Shown piece after piece: positions 15,863-24,741 of a stretch of 64,000 bases of DNA. A model generated the notes under the pieces. That model was not told where the DNA came from, made no database searches, and saw only the letters and a list, made by a program, of their open reading frames with translations. This stretch comes from Trujillonella endophytica. Lineage in GTDB: Bacteria; Actinomycetota; Actinomycetes; Mycobacteriales; Geodermatophilaceae. Every line of letters starts with the position of its first letter. The stretch's first letter is position 1. The translations under genes and the position numbers were made by a program. The stretch is from NCBI RefSeq assembly GCF_900110555.1, contig NZ_FOEE01000005.1, forward strand, positions 186,001-250,000. The letters are read 5' to 3'.

Positions 15863-18715
15863 ATGTCCAGCCCCGCTGAGCGGTACGCGGCTGCCCGGCG
15901 GCGGAGCGCGCACCCGGCCCTGGCCGACTTCGCGGCCGATCTCGGCTTCTCCCTCGATCCCTTCCAGGTCGAGGCCTGCGAGGCGCTCGACGAGGGCGCC
16001 GGCGTCCTCGTCTGCGCGCCCACCGGTGCGGGCAAGACCGTCGTCGGCGAGTTCGCGGTGCACAAGGCGCTCGCCGCGGGCCGCAAGGCGTTCTACACCA
16101 CCCCGATCAAGGCGCTGTCGAACCAGAAGTACGCCGACCTCGTGCAGCGCTACGGCGCGGCGAAGGTCGGACTGCTGACCGGGGACAACGCGATCAACGG
16201 CGACGCCCCCGTGGTGGTCATGACCACCGAGGTGCTGCGGAACATGCTGTACGCCGAGTCCCCGGCGCTGGCGGGGCTCGGCTACGTGGTCATGGACGAG
16301 GTGCACTACCTCGCCGACCGCTTCCGCGGCGCCGTGTGGGAGGAGGTGATCATCCACCTCCCGCCGTCGGTGACCCTGGTGTCGCTGTCGGCCACGGTGA
16401 GCAACGCGGAGGAGTTCGCCGACTGGCTGGTCACCGTCCGCGGCCACACGAAGGTCGTGGTCAGCGAGGTGCGGCCGATCCCGCTGTGGCAGCACATGCT
16501 CGTGGGCAACCGCGTGTTCGACCTGTTCTCCCTCCGCCCGGCCGCGCACGCCGCCGAGCAGGGGGACGATCCGCGCCGGCGGTCGACCCGGGAGCGCGGC
16601 GCCTCCGTCGTCGACCCGGAGCTGGTCCGTTTCGTGCGGGAGCAGGAGCGCCGGCTGGACACCTGGGGCGGCGGGGGAGGGGGCGGCCGGCGGCGCGAGG
16701 GGTTCGACCAGCGGCCGCGGTACCGGCCTCCGCCCCGCCCCGACGTGATCGAGCGGCTGGACCGGGCGGGGCTGCTGCCCGCCATCACCTTCGTCTTCAG
16801 CCGCAACGGCTGCGACGCCGCCGTCGACCAGTGCCTGCGGGCCGGCCTGCGGCTCACCGACGAGCACGAGCGCGCGGAGATCGCCGCGATCGTCGACGAG
16901 CGGACCGGCTCGCTGCCCGAGCAGGACCTGCACGTCCTCGGCTTCTGGGAGTGGCGCGAGGGGCTGATGGCCGGCATCGCCGCGCACCACGCCGGCCTCG
17001 TGCCCGCCTTCAAGGAGGCGGTGGAGGAGTGCTTCGTCCGCGGCCTGGTCAAGGCGGTGTTCGCCACCGAGACGCTCGCCCTGGGCATCAACATGCCCGC
17101 CCGCACCGTCGTCCTCGAGCGGCTGGTCAAGTGGAACGGCGAGGCGCACGTCGACGTCACGCCGGGGGAGTACACCCAGCTCACCGGCCGCGCGGGGCGC
17201 CGGGGGATCGACGTGGAGGGGCACGCCGTCGTCGTCTGGGGGCCCGGTCTGGACCCCTCCGTCGTCGCCGGCCTGGCCAGCACCCGGACCTATCCGCTGC
17301 GGTCGTCGTTCCGGCCGAGCTACAACATGGCCGTCAACCTGGTGGGCAGCTTCGGCCGGACCCGCACCCGGGAGCTGCTGGCCTCGTCCTTCGCCCAGTT
17401 CCAGGCGGACCGCTCGGTGGTCGGGCTGGCCCGGTCCGCGGCGCGGCACGAGCGCGACGCCGAGCAGTTCGCCGCGGAGATGGCCACCGAGGGCGGGGAC
17501 GTGGCCGGGTACGTGCGGTTGCGCCGGCAGATCTCGGACCGGGAGAAGGAGCTCTCCCGCGACTCGCAGGCCAAGCGCCGGCTCGAGGCCGCCGAGGCGC
17601 TGGCCGCGCTGCGGCCCGGCGACGTCATCCGGGTGCCCTCGGGACGGCGGCAGGGGCTGGCCGTCGTCCTGGACCCCGGCGTCTCCGACGGCGGCCTGGA
17701 CGGCGACGGCGAGGCCCGCCCGCTCGTGGTCACCGAGGACAAGTGGGCCGGCCGCCTCGGCCCCGTCGACTTCCCGACGCCGGTCACCGCGCTGGCGCGG
17801 GTGCGGGTGCCGCGCAACTTCAACCACCGCAGCCCGCACGCCCGCCGCGACCTGGCCGCGACCCTGCGCAACGCCCGCGTGGAGAACGATCTGGGCGCCC
17901 GCCGGGTCAAGCACCGCTCCGCCGCGGCCGACGACCCGGTCCTGGACGACCTGCGCCGCGCCCTCCGCGCCCATCCGGTGCACGCCCTGCCCGACCGGGA
18001 GGAGCGGGTGCGCGCCGCCGACCGGTGGCTGCGCGCGGTGTCGGAGGCGGAGACACTGCACCGCCGGATGACCGAGCGGACCGGCTCGCTCGCCCGCCAG
18101 TTCGACCGGACCTGCGACGTGCTCGAGGAGCTGGGCTACCTCGTGCCCGAGGTCGCACCGGCCGGTTCCCCACCGGACTCCCCGGCGGATCCGCCCCTGG
18201 TCACCGACGAGGGGCGGCGGCTCGGCCGCATCTGGTCGGAGGCGGACCTGCTGGTCGCCGAGTGCCTGCGCTCGGGTGCCTGGCGGGGGCTGACCCCCGC
18301 GGAGCTCGCCGCCGTCGTGTCCACCGTGGTGTTCGAGGCGCGCCGGGAGACCCCCGGCCAGCCGGCCGTGCCCGCCGGCAAGGTCTCCGGCGCGATCGCG
18401 GAGATGCGCCGGATCCGATCCCGGCTGCTCGAGGTCGAGGTCTCCGCCGGCGTCCCCCCGACCCGCGATCTGGACCTCGGCTTCGCCTGGGCGGCCTACC
18501 GATGGGCCGACGGGCAGGACCTGGACCGGGTGCTGGCGGGGGCCGAGCAGGCCGGCACCGAGCTGTCCGGGGGCGACTTCGTGCGCTGGGCGCGGCAGCT
18601 GCTCGACCTGCTCGACCAGCTCGGCAAGGGCGCCGACGACGGCGTGGCGGCGACGGCACGAGCGGCGGTGCCCAAGGTGCGTCGCGGGGTGGTGGCGGTT
18701 GCCGCGGGCGGGTGA
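15863..18715 (+). CDS. helY: SKI2/Mtr4-type DEAD/DEAH-box helicase HelY
   Basis: 950 aa superfamily 2 helicase related to eukaryotic Ski2/Mtr4. Walker A is APTGAGKT (about 52-59), followed by motif Ia TTPIKALSNQKY, the DEVH box in VVMDEVHYLAD (about 140), motif III SLSATVSNAEE, and motif VI QLTGRAGRRGID (about 438-449). A Gly/Arg-rich insertion lies at about 270-290. The C-terminal third is the helical domain typical of actinobacterial HelY, probably acting on RNA. The ATG at 15863 is 6 nt after TACCGT (15851-15856), hence leaderless. In M. tuberculosis helY also follows tatAC. Confidence 0.94.
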   Translation: MSSPAERYAAARRRSAHPALADFAADLGFSLDPFQVEACEALDEGAGVLVCAPTGAGKTVVGEFAVHKALAAGRKAFYTTPIKALSNQKYADLVQRYGAAKVGLLTGDNAINGDAPVVVMTTEVLRNMLYAESPALAGLGYVVMDEVHYLADRFRGAVWEEVIIHLPPSVTLVSLSATVSNAEEFADWLVTVRGHTKVVVSEVRPIPLWQHMLVGNRVFDLFSLRPAAHAAEQGDDPRRRSTRERGASVVDPELVRFVREQERRLDTWGGGGGGGRRREGFDQRPRYRPPPRPDVIERLDRAGLLPAITFVFSRNGCDAAVDQCLRAGLRLTDEHERAEIAAIVDERTGSLPEQDLHVLGFWEWREGLMAGIAAHHAGLVPAFKEAVEECFVRGLVKAVFATETLALGINMPARTVVLERLVKWNGEAHVDVTPGEYTQLTGRAGRRGIDVEGHAVVVWGPGLDPSVVAGLASTRTYPLRSSFRPSYNMAVNLVGSFGRTRTRELLASSFAQFQADRSVVGLARSAARHERDAEQFAAEMATEGGDVAGYVRLRRQISDREKELSRDSQAKRRLEAAEALAALRPGDVIRVPSGRRQGLAVVLDPGVSDGGLDGDGEARPLVVTEDKWAGRLGPVDFPTPVTALARVRVPRNFNHRSPHARRDLAATLRNARVENDLGARRVKHRSAAADDPVLDDLRRALRAHPVHALPDREERVRAADRWLRAVSEAETLHRRMTERTGSLARQFDRTCDVLEELGYLVPEVAPAGSPPDSPADPPLVTDEGRRLGRIWSEADLLVAECLRSGAWRGLTPAELAAVVSTVVFEARRETPGQPAVPAGKVSGAIAEMRRIRSRLLEVEVSAGVPPTRDLDLGFAWAAYRWADGQDLDRVLAGAEQAGTELSGGDFVRWARQLLDLLDQLGKGADDGVAATARAAVPKVRRGVVAVAAGG

Positions 18716-18826
18716 CCTGCGCGCCGCGGACCGGTCTGCGGCACGTAGGTGGGGCAGAATGCCACCCGCCCCCGTCCGCGGGGAGAGCACGCCACACCGC
18801 CACACACCGTCCGGACGGGAGCGACG

Positions 18827-19474
18827 ATGACCAACCCACCGCAGGGTGGCAACCAGCCGGGGCAGTACGGGCAGCCGGGCCAGCAGTACGGCCAGCCCTC
18901 CTACGGCCAGCCGGCACCCGGTGGGTACGGCGGCCAGCAGGGCGGGCAGCCCGGCTACGGGCAGCCCGGGCAACCCCCCTACGGCCAGCCGGGTCAGCCG
19001 GGTCAGCCCGGCTACGGCCAGCAGGGTCAGCCCGGCTACGGGCAGCCCGGGCAGCCCTCGTACGGGCAGCCTGGCTACGGCCAGCCGGGCCAGCAGTACG
19101 GGCAGCCGGGCTACGGCCAGCCGGGCGGGCCGGGCCAGTACGGCCGGCCGGCGAAGAAGTCGAAGACGGGCCTGATCCTCGGTCTCGCCGTCCTCGCGCT
19201 GGTGCTGATCGCGGCCGCGATCATCCTGCCGCTGTTCGTGTTCGACAAGACGGTGCTCGACGCCGACTCGGTGCGCTCGGACGTCAGCCGCCAGTACAGC
19301 GAGCAGTACGGCACGGAGCTGGCGAGCCTCGACTGCCCCGACGACATGGAGGTCGAGGTCGGCGAGAGCTACGAGTGCACCGGGGCCGAGGCCGACGGTG
19401 GCGCGGAGGTCCGCATCTCGATCACGATCACCGACGACGACGGCGCCTACACCTGGGCCGACGTCTCGAGCTGA
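18827..19474 (+). CDS. DUF4333 membrane protein with Gln/Pro/Gly/Tyr-rich N-terminus
   Basis: 215 aa. Residues 1-110 are a low-complexity repeat of GQPG and GYGQP units, predicted disordered and cytoplasmic. One membrane helix follows at about 117-140 ([20 protein letters not shown]), then an extracytoplasmic DUF4333 domain with two Cys (LDCPDD and YECTG) that probably form a disulfide. ATG 18827 is chosen for the GGGAG 8 nt upstream; an upstream GTG at 18749 would add a non-conserved leader. In M. tuberculosis a comparable protein (Rv2091c) also sits between helY and the exonuclease. Its role is unknown. Confidence 0.82.
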   Translation: MTNPPQGGNQPGQYGQPGQQYGQPSYGQPAPGGYGGQQGGQPGYGQPGQPPYGQPGQPGQPGYGQQGQPGYGQPGQPSYGQPGYGQPGQQYGQPGYGQPGGPGQYGRPAKKSKTGLILGLAVLALVLIAAAIILPLFVFDKTVLDADSVRSDVSRQYSEQYGTELASLDCPDDMEVEVGESYECTGAEADGGAEVRISITITDDDGAYTWADVSS

Positions 19475-19516
19475 CGAACGACCCGACGGCGGCCAGCACC
19501 TGGCCGGCCGGTGCGC

Positions 19517-20443
19517 TCAGTCCAGCGCGTCGGCCGGCCAGCCCAGCGCCGCACCCAGCCGGCGCAGCGACGACCCGATGCCGTGCGCCTCGGCCAGCGC
19601 CGCGAGCGCCGTCGGGTCGGCCGGCCGGCGGGGGAGGTCGCCGTCCACCGCCGGCAGGTCGACGTCCGTGGCCACCGCCACGACGACGGGTGCCGCGTCC
19701 AGGTACGCCGCACCCGCGTGCAGCTTCTTGAGGACGGCGGCCGTCAGCGGCGCCTTCGGGACGACGGTCCGCGCGGCCGCCGCCCGGACGCCCGCGAGGT
19801 CGCCGAACTCGGAGATGAGCGCGGACGCGGTCTTCGCGCCGATGCCCGCGACCCCCGGCAGGCCGTCGCTGGGGTCGCCGCGCAGGACCGCGAAGTCGGC
19901 GTAGGCCCGGCCGGGGATGCCGTACTTCGCCGCCACCGCCGCCTCGTCGACCACCTCGATGTCGGTGATGCCGCGGTTGGTGTAGAGGATCCGCACGCCG
20001 CGGGCGTCGTCCACCAACTGGAACAGGTCGCGGTCGCCGGTGACGACGTCGACCGGGCCGCGGGCCCGCGTGGCCAGCGTGCCGATGACGTCGTCGGCCT
20101 CGTACCCGGGGGCACCGACCCGCGCCAGGCCGGCCGCCGCGAGGACGTCCACCAGGACCGGGACCTGCGGGCCCAGCTCGTCGGGGGTCTCCTCGCCGCC
20201 GTCGGGCGCCAGCCGGTGGGTCTTGTACGTGGGCAGCGCCTCGACCCGGAAGGCCGGCCGCCAGTCGTCGTCCCAGCAGGCCACCCAGCGGTCGGGGCCG
20301 TGCGTGGTGATCAGCCGGGCGGTCATGTCGAGGAAGCCGCGGACGGCGTTGACCGGGCGCCCGTCCGGGGCCGTGACGCTCGTGGGCACACCGTAGAAGG
20401 CCCGGAAGTACAGGCTGGCGGCGTCCAGCAGCATCGTCGTCAC
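19517..20443 (-). CDS. 5'-3' exonuclease (FEN/PolI N-terminal type)
   Basis: 308 aa stand-alone 5' nuclease. It begins LLDAASLYFRAFYG, and acidic metal ligands appear in GYEADDVIGTLA, VVTGDRDLFQLVDD and RGDPSDGLPGVAGIGAKTA; the last is the helix-hairpin-helix (H3TH) that grips DNA. It has no polymerase domain. The likely role is flap and RNA primer removal or repair. The GTG at 20443 lies 8 nt after TACCGT on the complement (20452-20457), predicted leaderless, and is divergent from the peptidase gene. It converges with the DUF4333 gene. The arrangement matches Rv2090. Confidence 0.92.
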   Translation of the reverse strand: MTTMLLDAASLYFRAFYGVPTSVTAPDGRPVNAVRGFLDMTARLITTHGPDRWVACWDDDWRPAFRVEALPTYKTHRLAPDGGEETPDELGPQVPVLVDVLAAAGLARVGAPGYEADDVIGTLATRARGPVDVVTGDRDLFQLVDDARGVRILYTNRGITDIEVVDEAAVAAKYGIPGRAYADFAVLRGDPSDGLPGVAGIGAKTASALISEFGDLAGVRAAAARTVVPKAPLTAAVLKKLHAGAAYLDAAPVVVAVATDVDLPAVDGDLPRRPADPTALAALAEAHGIGSSLRRLGAALGWPADALD

Positions 20444-20514
20444 GACCGGGGACGGTAGCGGGCTCCGCCCTCCGGGCCGTATTTCGGTCGTGCCCCACCG
20501 ATAGTCTTGCCCTC

Positions 20515-21654
20515 GTGACGGCGAACACGGGGCCCCTGGTGACCATCGAGCGGGTGCACGCCGCGCGGGACGTGGCGGAAGAGGTGGGCCTGGACCTGCT
20601 GGTGGTGACGCCGGGGTCGGACCTGCGCTACCTCAGCGGGTACCACGCCCACGCCATGGAGCGGCTGACCGCGCTGGCGGTCCCGCGGCGGGGGGAGCCC
20701 TTCCTCGTGGTCCCGCGGCTGGAGGCGCCGATGGTCGACGCCGGCCCCGCCGGGGCGCTGGGCCTGGAGGTCCTCGCCTGGGACGAGACCGACGACCCGT
20801 TCGCGCTGCTGGCGCGGGCCGCGACCGGCCGGCTGGGGTCCGCGCCGGCGCGCGTCGCGGTCGGCTCGCGCACCTGGGCCGAGCACGCCCTGGGGGTGCA
20901 GCGGGCCCTGCCGGGGTCCGCGCTGGAGCTGGCCGCCCCGGTGCTGGACCGGCTGCGGATGGTCAAGACCGCCGCTGAGGTCGAGGAGCTCGCCGCAGCC
21001 GGCGCCGCGATCGACCGGGTGCACGCGCGGATGGGCGCGTTCCTCCGCGTCGGCCGCACCGAGGCCGAGGTGGGCGCCGACATCGCCGCGGCGATCCTGG
21101 CCGAGGGGCACGTCGGGGTGGACTTCACGATCGTCGGCTCCGGGCCGAACGGCGCCAGCCCGCACCACGAGCTGTCGGGGCGGGTCGTGGAGGCCGGGGA
21201 CCTCGTGGTGGTCGACATCGGCGGCGAGCTGCCGTCGGGCTACCGCTCCGACTGCACCCGCACCTACGTCGTCGGCGGCGAGCCCGACGCCGGGACCGCC
21301 GAGTGGTACGCCGTGCTGCAGGAGGCCCAACGGGCGGCGGTCGCCTCCGTCCGCCCGGGCACCACCGCCGAGGCGGTCGACGCGGTCGCCCGGCAGGTCA
21401 TCACCGACGCCGGCTGGGGGGAGCAGTTCATCCACCGGACCGGGCACGGCATCGGGATGGACACCCACGAGGCGCCCTACATCGTGGCCGGCAACGAGCT
21501 GCCGCTCGTGCCGGGCATGACCTTCTCGGTCGAGCCGGGCATCTACCACGCCGGGCGCTGCGGCGCGCGGATCGAGGACATCGTCGTCTGCACCGCCGAG
21601 GGCGTGCGCTCGGTCAACGCGGGTTCCCGTGAGCTCGTCCGCCTCCCCGGCTGA
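20515..21654 (+). CDS. pepE: M24 family Xaa-Pro dipeptidase (PepE-like)
   Basis: 379 aa pita-bread metallopeptidase. An N-terminal creatinase-like domain (about 1-130) precedes the catalytic domain, in which the metal ligands can be placed: Asp in VDIGGELPSGYRSDCTRTY, His in HRTGHGIGMDTHE, Glu in SVEPGIY and Glu in ARIEDIV. It removes N-terminal residues before proline or splits Xaa-Pro dipeptides in the cytoplasm. The GTG at 20515 is 7 nt after TAGTCT (20502-20507), predicted leaderless. Located as in M. tuberculosis (Rv2089c, pepE) next to the exonuclease; it could act downstream of the proteasome on released peptides. Confidence 0.9.
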   Translation: MTANTGPLVTIERVHAARDVAEEVGLDLLVVTPGSDLRYLSGYHAHAMERLTALAVPRRGEPFLVVPRLEAPMVDAGPAGALGLEVLAWDETDDPFALLARAATGRLGSAPARVAVGSRTWAEHALGVQRALPGSALELAAPVLDRLRMVKTAAEVEELAAAGAAIDRVHARMGAFLRVGRTEAEVGADIAAAILAEGHVGVDFTIVGSGPNGASPHHELSGRVVEAGDLVVVDIGGELPSGYRSDCTRTYVVGGEPDAGTAEWYAVLQEAQRAAVASVRPGTTAEAVDAVARQVITDAGWGEQFIHRTGHGIGMDTHEAPYIVAGNELPLVPGMTFSVEPGIYHAGRCGARIEDIVVCTAEGVRSVNAGSRELVRLPG

Positions 21655-22102
21655 GGCCCCCGGACCGGTCGACGTCGACCGGGCGCTGATGGCGGCTCTC
21701 GCCCGCGACGGCCGGGCCAGCTACACCGAGCTCGCCGACCGGGTGGGGTTGTCGGTGTCCGCGGTGCACCAGCGCGTGCGGCGGCTCGAGCAGCGCGGCC
21801 TGATCACCGGCTACCGGGCGTGCCTCGACGCGACCGGCCTGGGGCTGGGGCTGACCGCCTTCGTCGCGATCACGCCCCTGGACGTCGACCGGGCCGAGGA
21901 GGCGCCGGTGAAGCTCGCCCACCTGGCGGCGATCGAGGCGTGCCACTCGGTCGCCGGGGCGGAGAGCTACCTGCTCAAGGTGCGGGTCGCCTCCACCCAG
22001 GCGCTGGAGGACCTGCTCCGCGAGATCCGGTCGCTGGCGGGGGTGAGCACCCGGACGACCGTGGTGCTGTCGACCGTCTTCGAGGACCGGCCGCCCCTCT
22101 AG
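21629..22102 (+). CDS. Lrp/AsnC family transcriptional regulator
   Basis: 157 aa. HTH at about residues 18-65 (LARDGRASYTELADRVGLS, then VHQRVRRLEQRGLITGY), followed by the RAM ligand domain (CHSVAGAESYLLKVRVAS, about 108-125) that binds amino acids and forms dimers. The GTG at 21629 overlaps the end of the peptidase gene by 26 bases; the next in-frame ATG (21689) would delete part of the HTH. Co-transcription with a peptidase suggests sensing of an amino acid, but the ligand is not known. Confidence 0.88.
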   Translation: MSSSASPAEAPGPVDVDRALMAALARDGRASYTELADRVGLSVSAVHQRVRRLEQRGLITGYRACLDATGLGLGLTAFVAITPLDVDRAEEAPVKLAHLAAIEACHSVAGAESYLLKVRVASTQALEDLLREIRSLAGVSTRTTVVLSTVFEDRPPL

Positions 22103-22111
22103 CCTGCGACC

Positions 22112-22507
22112 GTGCCCGCCGCGTTCGCCGTGACCAACCGCCTGGCCAACCCGGTGCTGCGCCGGGTGCTCCGCTCCCCGCTCGGCGCGCGGGTGGGCCG
22201 GCGGCTGGCCGTGGTGCGCTACACGGGCCGGCGCACCGGCCGTCCGCACGAGCTGGTGGTGCAGTACGTCCGGGACGGGTCGACCGTCTGGATCCTGGTG
22301 GGGGCCGCGGAGCGCAAGACCTGGTGGCGCAACCTCACGGAGCCGGCCGACGTGGAGCTGTGGGTGGCGGGGGCGCACCTCCGCGCCCGCGCGGTCGCCG
22401 TCGAGGGCGACGCCGCCGGCCTGGCCACCTACCGGGCGGTCGTGCCGGCGGCCCCGGCCGACCCGGCGGGCGTCGTGCTCGTGCGGGCGGACGTCGTCGC
22501 CGGCTGA
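22112..22507 (+). CDS. DUF385 deazaflavin-dependent nitroreductase-like protein
   Basis: 131 aa, the split beta-barrel fold of F420-dependent nitroreductases and related proteins. The segment LAVVRYTGRRTGRPHELVVQY followed by a strand-rich core with RKTWWRNLTEPADVELWV is typical (NP-type cofactor site). Members bind F420 or heme-like ligands; this one could be either. The GTG at 22112 is 6 nt after TAGCCT (22100-22105), whose TAG is at the same time the stop of the Lrp gene, an economical arrangement that makes it leaderless. Confidence 0.75.
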   Translation: MPAAFAVTNRLANPVLRRVLRSPLGARVGRRLAVVRYTGRRTGRPHELVVQYVRDGSTVWILVGAAERKTWWRNLTEPADVELWVAGAHLRARAVAVEGDAAGLATYRAVVPAAPADPAGVVLVRADVVAG

Positions 22508-22529
22508 GCGGTCCGCGCTGGACACTGCA

Positions 22530-22545
22530 TCGAACGTGTGTTCGG
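22530..22545. promoter_or_regulatory. LexA (SOS) box ahead of the radical SAM gene
   Basis: TCGAAC-GTGT-GTTCGG, one mismatch from the actinobacterial LexA consensus TCGAAC-N4-GTTCGA. It ends 7 nt before the GTG at 22553, close enough for LexA to block transcription initiation. Confidence 0.75.
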
Positions 22546-22552
22546 ATGAGGT

Positions 22553-23674
22553 GTGCGGTGGGATGCCCAGCGGCTCGACCTCGAGGAGCCGACGACGCTG
22601 CCCGGCATGCCGTCGATCCGCGGCCTGCTGCGCAGCGTCGAGGTCGCGGAGTTCCCCGGGCTCACCTTCCACGAGGTGCGTGCGCGGTCGGCGCTGAACG
22701 CCGTCCCGTCCGGCTCGGGCATGCCGTTCGGCCACACGATCAACCCGTACCGCGGCTGCTCCCATGCCTGCCTGTACTGCTTCGCTCGAGGGACGCACCA
22801 GTGGCTGGAGCTGGACACCGGGCGGGACTTCGACACCCAGATCGTGGTGAAGACCAACCTGGTCGACGTCCTGCGCCGGGAGCTCGGGCGCCCGTCGTGG
22901 CGGCGCGAGCACGTCGCGCTGGGCACCAACACCGACCCCTACCAGCGAGCCGAGGGCCGCTACCGGCTGATGCCCGGGGTGATCGACGCACTGGCCGGCT
23001 CCGGCACGCCGTTCTCGATCCTGACCAAGGGCACCCTGCTGCGCCGCGATCTGCCCCGGCTCGTGGCCGCGGCACGCGAGGTGCCGATCGGGCTCGGCGT
23101 CTCGATGGCGATCTGGGACGAGGAGCTGCACGCCGCGCTCGAGCCGGGGGTGCCGTCGCCACGGGCCCGGTTGGACCTGGTCCGCGCGATCACCGATGCC
23201 GGCCTGCCGTGCGGCGTGTTCCTGGCGCCGGTGCTCCCCGGGCTCACCGACAGCCGGGCCGACCTCGACGCCGCGCTCGGCGCGATCGCGGCCGCCGGGG
23301 CCTCGGGCGGCACAGTGGTGCCGCTGCACCTGCGGCCCGGTGCGCGGGAGTGGTTCACCGGCTGGCTGGCCCGCGAGCACCCGCAGCTGGTGCCGCGGTA
23401 CCGGCAGCTCTACGGCCGCGGCGCCTACGTGCCGGCCGAGTACCGGCGGTGGCTGGCCGACCGGGTCGGGCCGCTCCTGACCGCGCACGGCCTGGACCGG
23501 CAGGCCGGGGGAGAGGCCCGCGGGACCGGCGTCCCGGGAGACGACGACGCGGCCTTCCCCGCCGGCAGCCTCCCGGAGCGCCGGGAGGACCCGGCAGCCG
23601 GGATCCCCGGAGCCCGGCCGCGGCAGCCGGCATCCGCGGCGCCCGTCCCGCCCGAGCAGCTGTCGTTGCTCTGA
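22553..23674 (+). CDS. Radical SAM protein, Rv2578c family
   Basis: 373 aa. The cluster motif is CSHACLYC (Cys-x3-Cys-x2-Cys) at about residues 67-74, preceded by GHTINPYRGC, as in the SplB-like Rv2578c group. The C-terminal 50 residues are Pro/Arg-rich and end LSLL. It belongs to the enzymes that use a 4Fe-4S cluster and S-adenosylmethionine; by group resemblance to spore photoproduct lyase it may repair DNA, but no substrate is proven. The GTG at 22553 gives MRWDAQRL, matching the family start. A near-perfect LexA box directly upstream supports a damage-inducible role. Confidence 0.85.
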   Translation: MRWDAQRLDLEEPTTLPGMPSIRGLLRSVEVAEFPGLTFHEVRARSALNAVPSGSGMPFGHTINPYRGCSHACLYCFARGTHQWLELDTGRDFDTQIVVKTNLVDVLRRELGRPSWRREHVALGTNTDPYQRAEGRYRLMPGVIDALAGSGTPFSILTKGTLLRRDLPRLVAAAREVPIGLGVSMAIWDEELHAALEPGVPSPRARLDLVRAITDAGLPCGVFLAPVLPGLTDSRADLDAALGAIAAAGASGGTVVPLHLRPGAREWFTGWLAREHPQLVPRYRQLYGRGAYVPAEYRRWLADRVGPLLTAHGLDRQAGGEARGTGVPGDDDAAFPAGSLPERREDPAAGIPGARPRQPASAAPVPPEQLSLL

Positions 23675-23786
23675 GCTGCGCCTGGCCCGGTCGAGGCGGC
23701 CCCGGGTGCCTGCGACCAGGTCGCGGGTGCCCTGCCCGCCCCTGGGGGCAGAGCACGAGGACTCCAGGAGCGGGGGAGGGGACCCG

Positions 23787-24632
23787 TCAGCCCGCCCGGC
23801 GCGCCTCGCGGGCGACCGCGCGCTCGGCGCGGACGACGCCGCGTCCGCTGACCGGTGGCGCCCCGGCCGCGAGGGACAGGCGGCGGTAGGAGTCGTAGGA
23901 CAGCTCCCGGTAGGTCTCGGCGAGCGCGGCTGCCCACTCCCGGCGCCGCGGCCCCGCCGTCGCCCGCAGGTGGTGCCCCGTGCCGACCGCGTGCTTGGTG
24001 AACGTCACCTGCAGTGCCTGGTTGGACAGCCGGCCGCCGATCCGGGAGTCCAGACCCGGGCCGCGGCGCAGCGCCGGGAGCACCCAGGGGCTGGCGGCCA
24101 GAGCGGGGAAGTGGCCGCGCACCTCCTCCCACGCGTTCCAGGCCGTGGTCGCACCCGGCACCGACCACTCGCCGTCGTCGGTGCGCACGACGAGCCGGCC
24201 GGCGCTGGGGTGCACCTGGTCCCGGCGCAGCGACCGGAACTGGCCGACGGCCGCCGGCCAGCCCAGGGCGAGCGCGCACCAGGCCACGGCGCGCAGGTGC
24301 TCGGGGTCCTCGCTGCGGATCCGGGTCAGCGGCCGGAGGTCGAGCGTCGCGGGGTCGGGCTCCGGCGTCCGCGGAACGGGCAGCGCGACGCCGCCGTACC
24401 GGGCCACCTTGCTGTACAGCGTGACCGTCGCCGGCCGCCAGCCGCGGGCGACGGCCACCGGTTCGAGGCCGTCCTCGGCCAGGTCGTCGGGGCCGAGCCC
24501 CAGTTCCAGGGCGGCGTCGACCAGCCGCCGCCACTGCGGTCCGTAGCCCTCGGGCGCCGTCAACCGGCGCCACGCCCGCTCCGGGGGCGGCACCGGCATG
24601 TCGGGCAGGGGGAGCTGCCACTCACGTGCCAT
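23787..24632 (-). CDS. Uncharacterised protein with a tyrosine-recombinase-like C-terminal half
   Basis: 281 aa, no family recognised with confidence. Residues about 105-160 (AVAWCALALGWPAAVGQFRS, then LRRDQVHPSAGRLVV) look like the first catalytic box of tyrosine recombinases, and HHLRATAG near residue 225 resembles the HxxR box, with a Tyr-rich YRELSYDSYRRLS after it. The first Arg position is not in its usual context, so the enzyme may be inactive. N-terminal residues 30-95 are helical and DNA-binding-like. ATG 24632 lies 6 nt after TAGAGT on the complement (24639-24644), hence leaderless. It is not beside other mobile genes. Confidence 0.45.
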   Translation of the reverse strand: MAREWQLPLPDMPVPPPERAWRRLTAPEGYGPQWRRLVDAALELGLGPDDLAEDGLEPVAVARGWRPATVTLYSKVARYGGVALPVPRTPEPDPATLDLRPLTRIRSEDPEHLRAVAWCALALGWPAAVGQFRSLRRDQVHPSAGRLVVRTDDGEWSVPGATTAWNAWEEVRGHFPALAASPWVLPALRRGPGLDSRIGGRLSNQALQVTFTKHAVGTGHHLRATAGPRRREWAAALAETYRELSYDSYRRLSLAAGAPPVSGRGVVRAERAVAREARRAG

Positions 24633-24643
24633 GCCGGAACTCT

Positions 24644-24670
24644 ACCGTTATCCCTAACAACATTGCATGA
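24644..24670 (-). repeat. Dispersed intergenic element, copy D (diverged)
   Basis: Reads TTAGGGATAACGGT on the minus strand, with a C-to-A change in the G run relative to the other copies. It sits directly before the TAGAGT -10 box (24639-24644) of the 281-aa gene and shares the divergent spacer with the glutamate-cysteine ligase gene. Confidence 0.5.
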
Positions 24671-24741
24671 TTTCCTCGGCGGCCCTCGCCGTTGACATCG
24701 TCCGCGCCTCCGGCGCAAGCACCGATCGGGGGACCCTCCGC

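Noticed and set aside
14225-18973. Very long open frame on the minus strand across TetR, SDR and helY
   Set aside because: It is antisense to three genes with clear motifs; long antisense frames are expected at this GC content.
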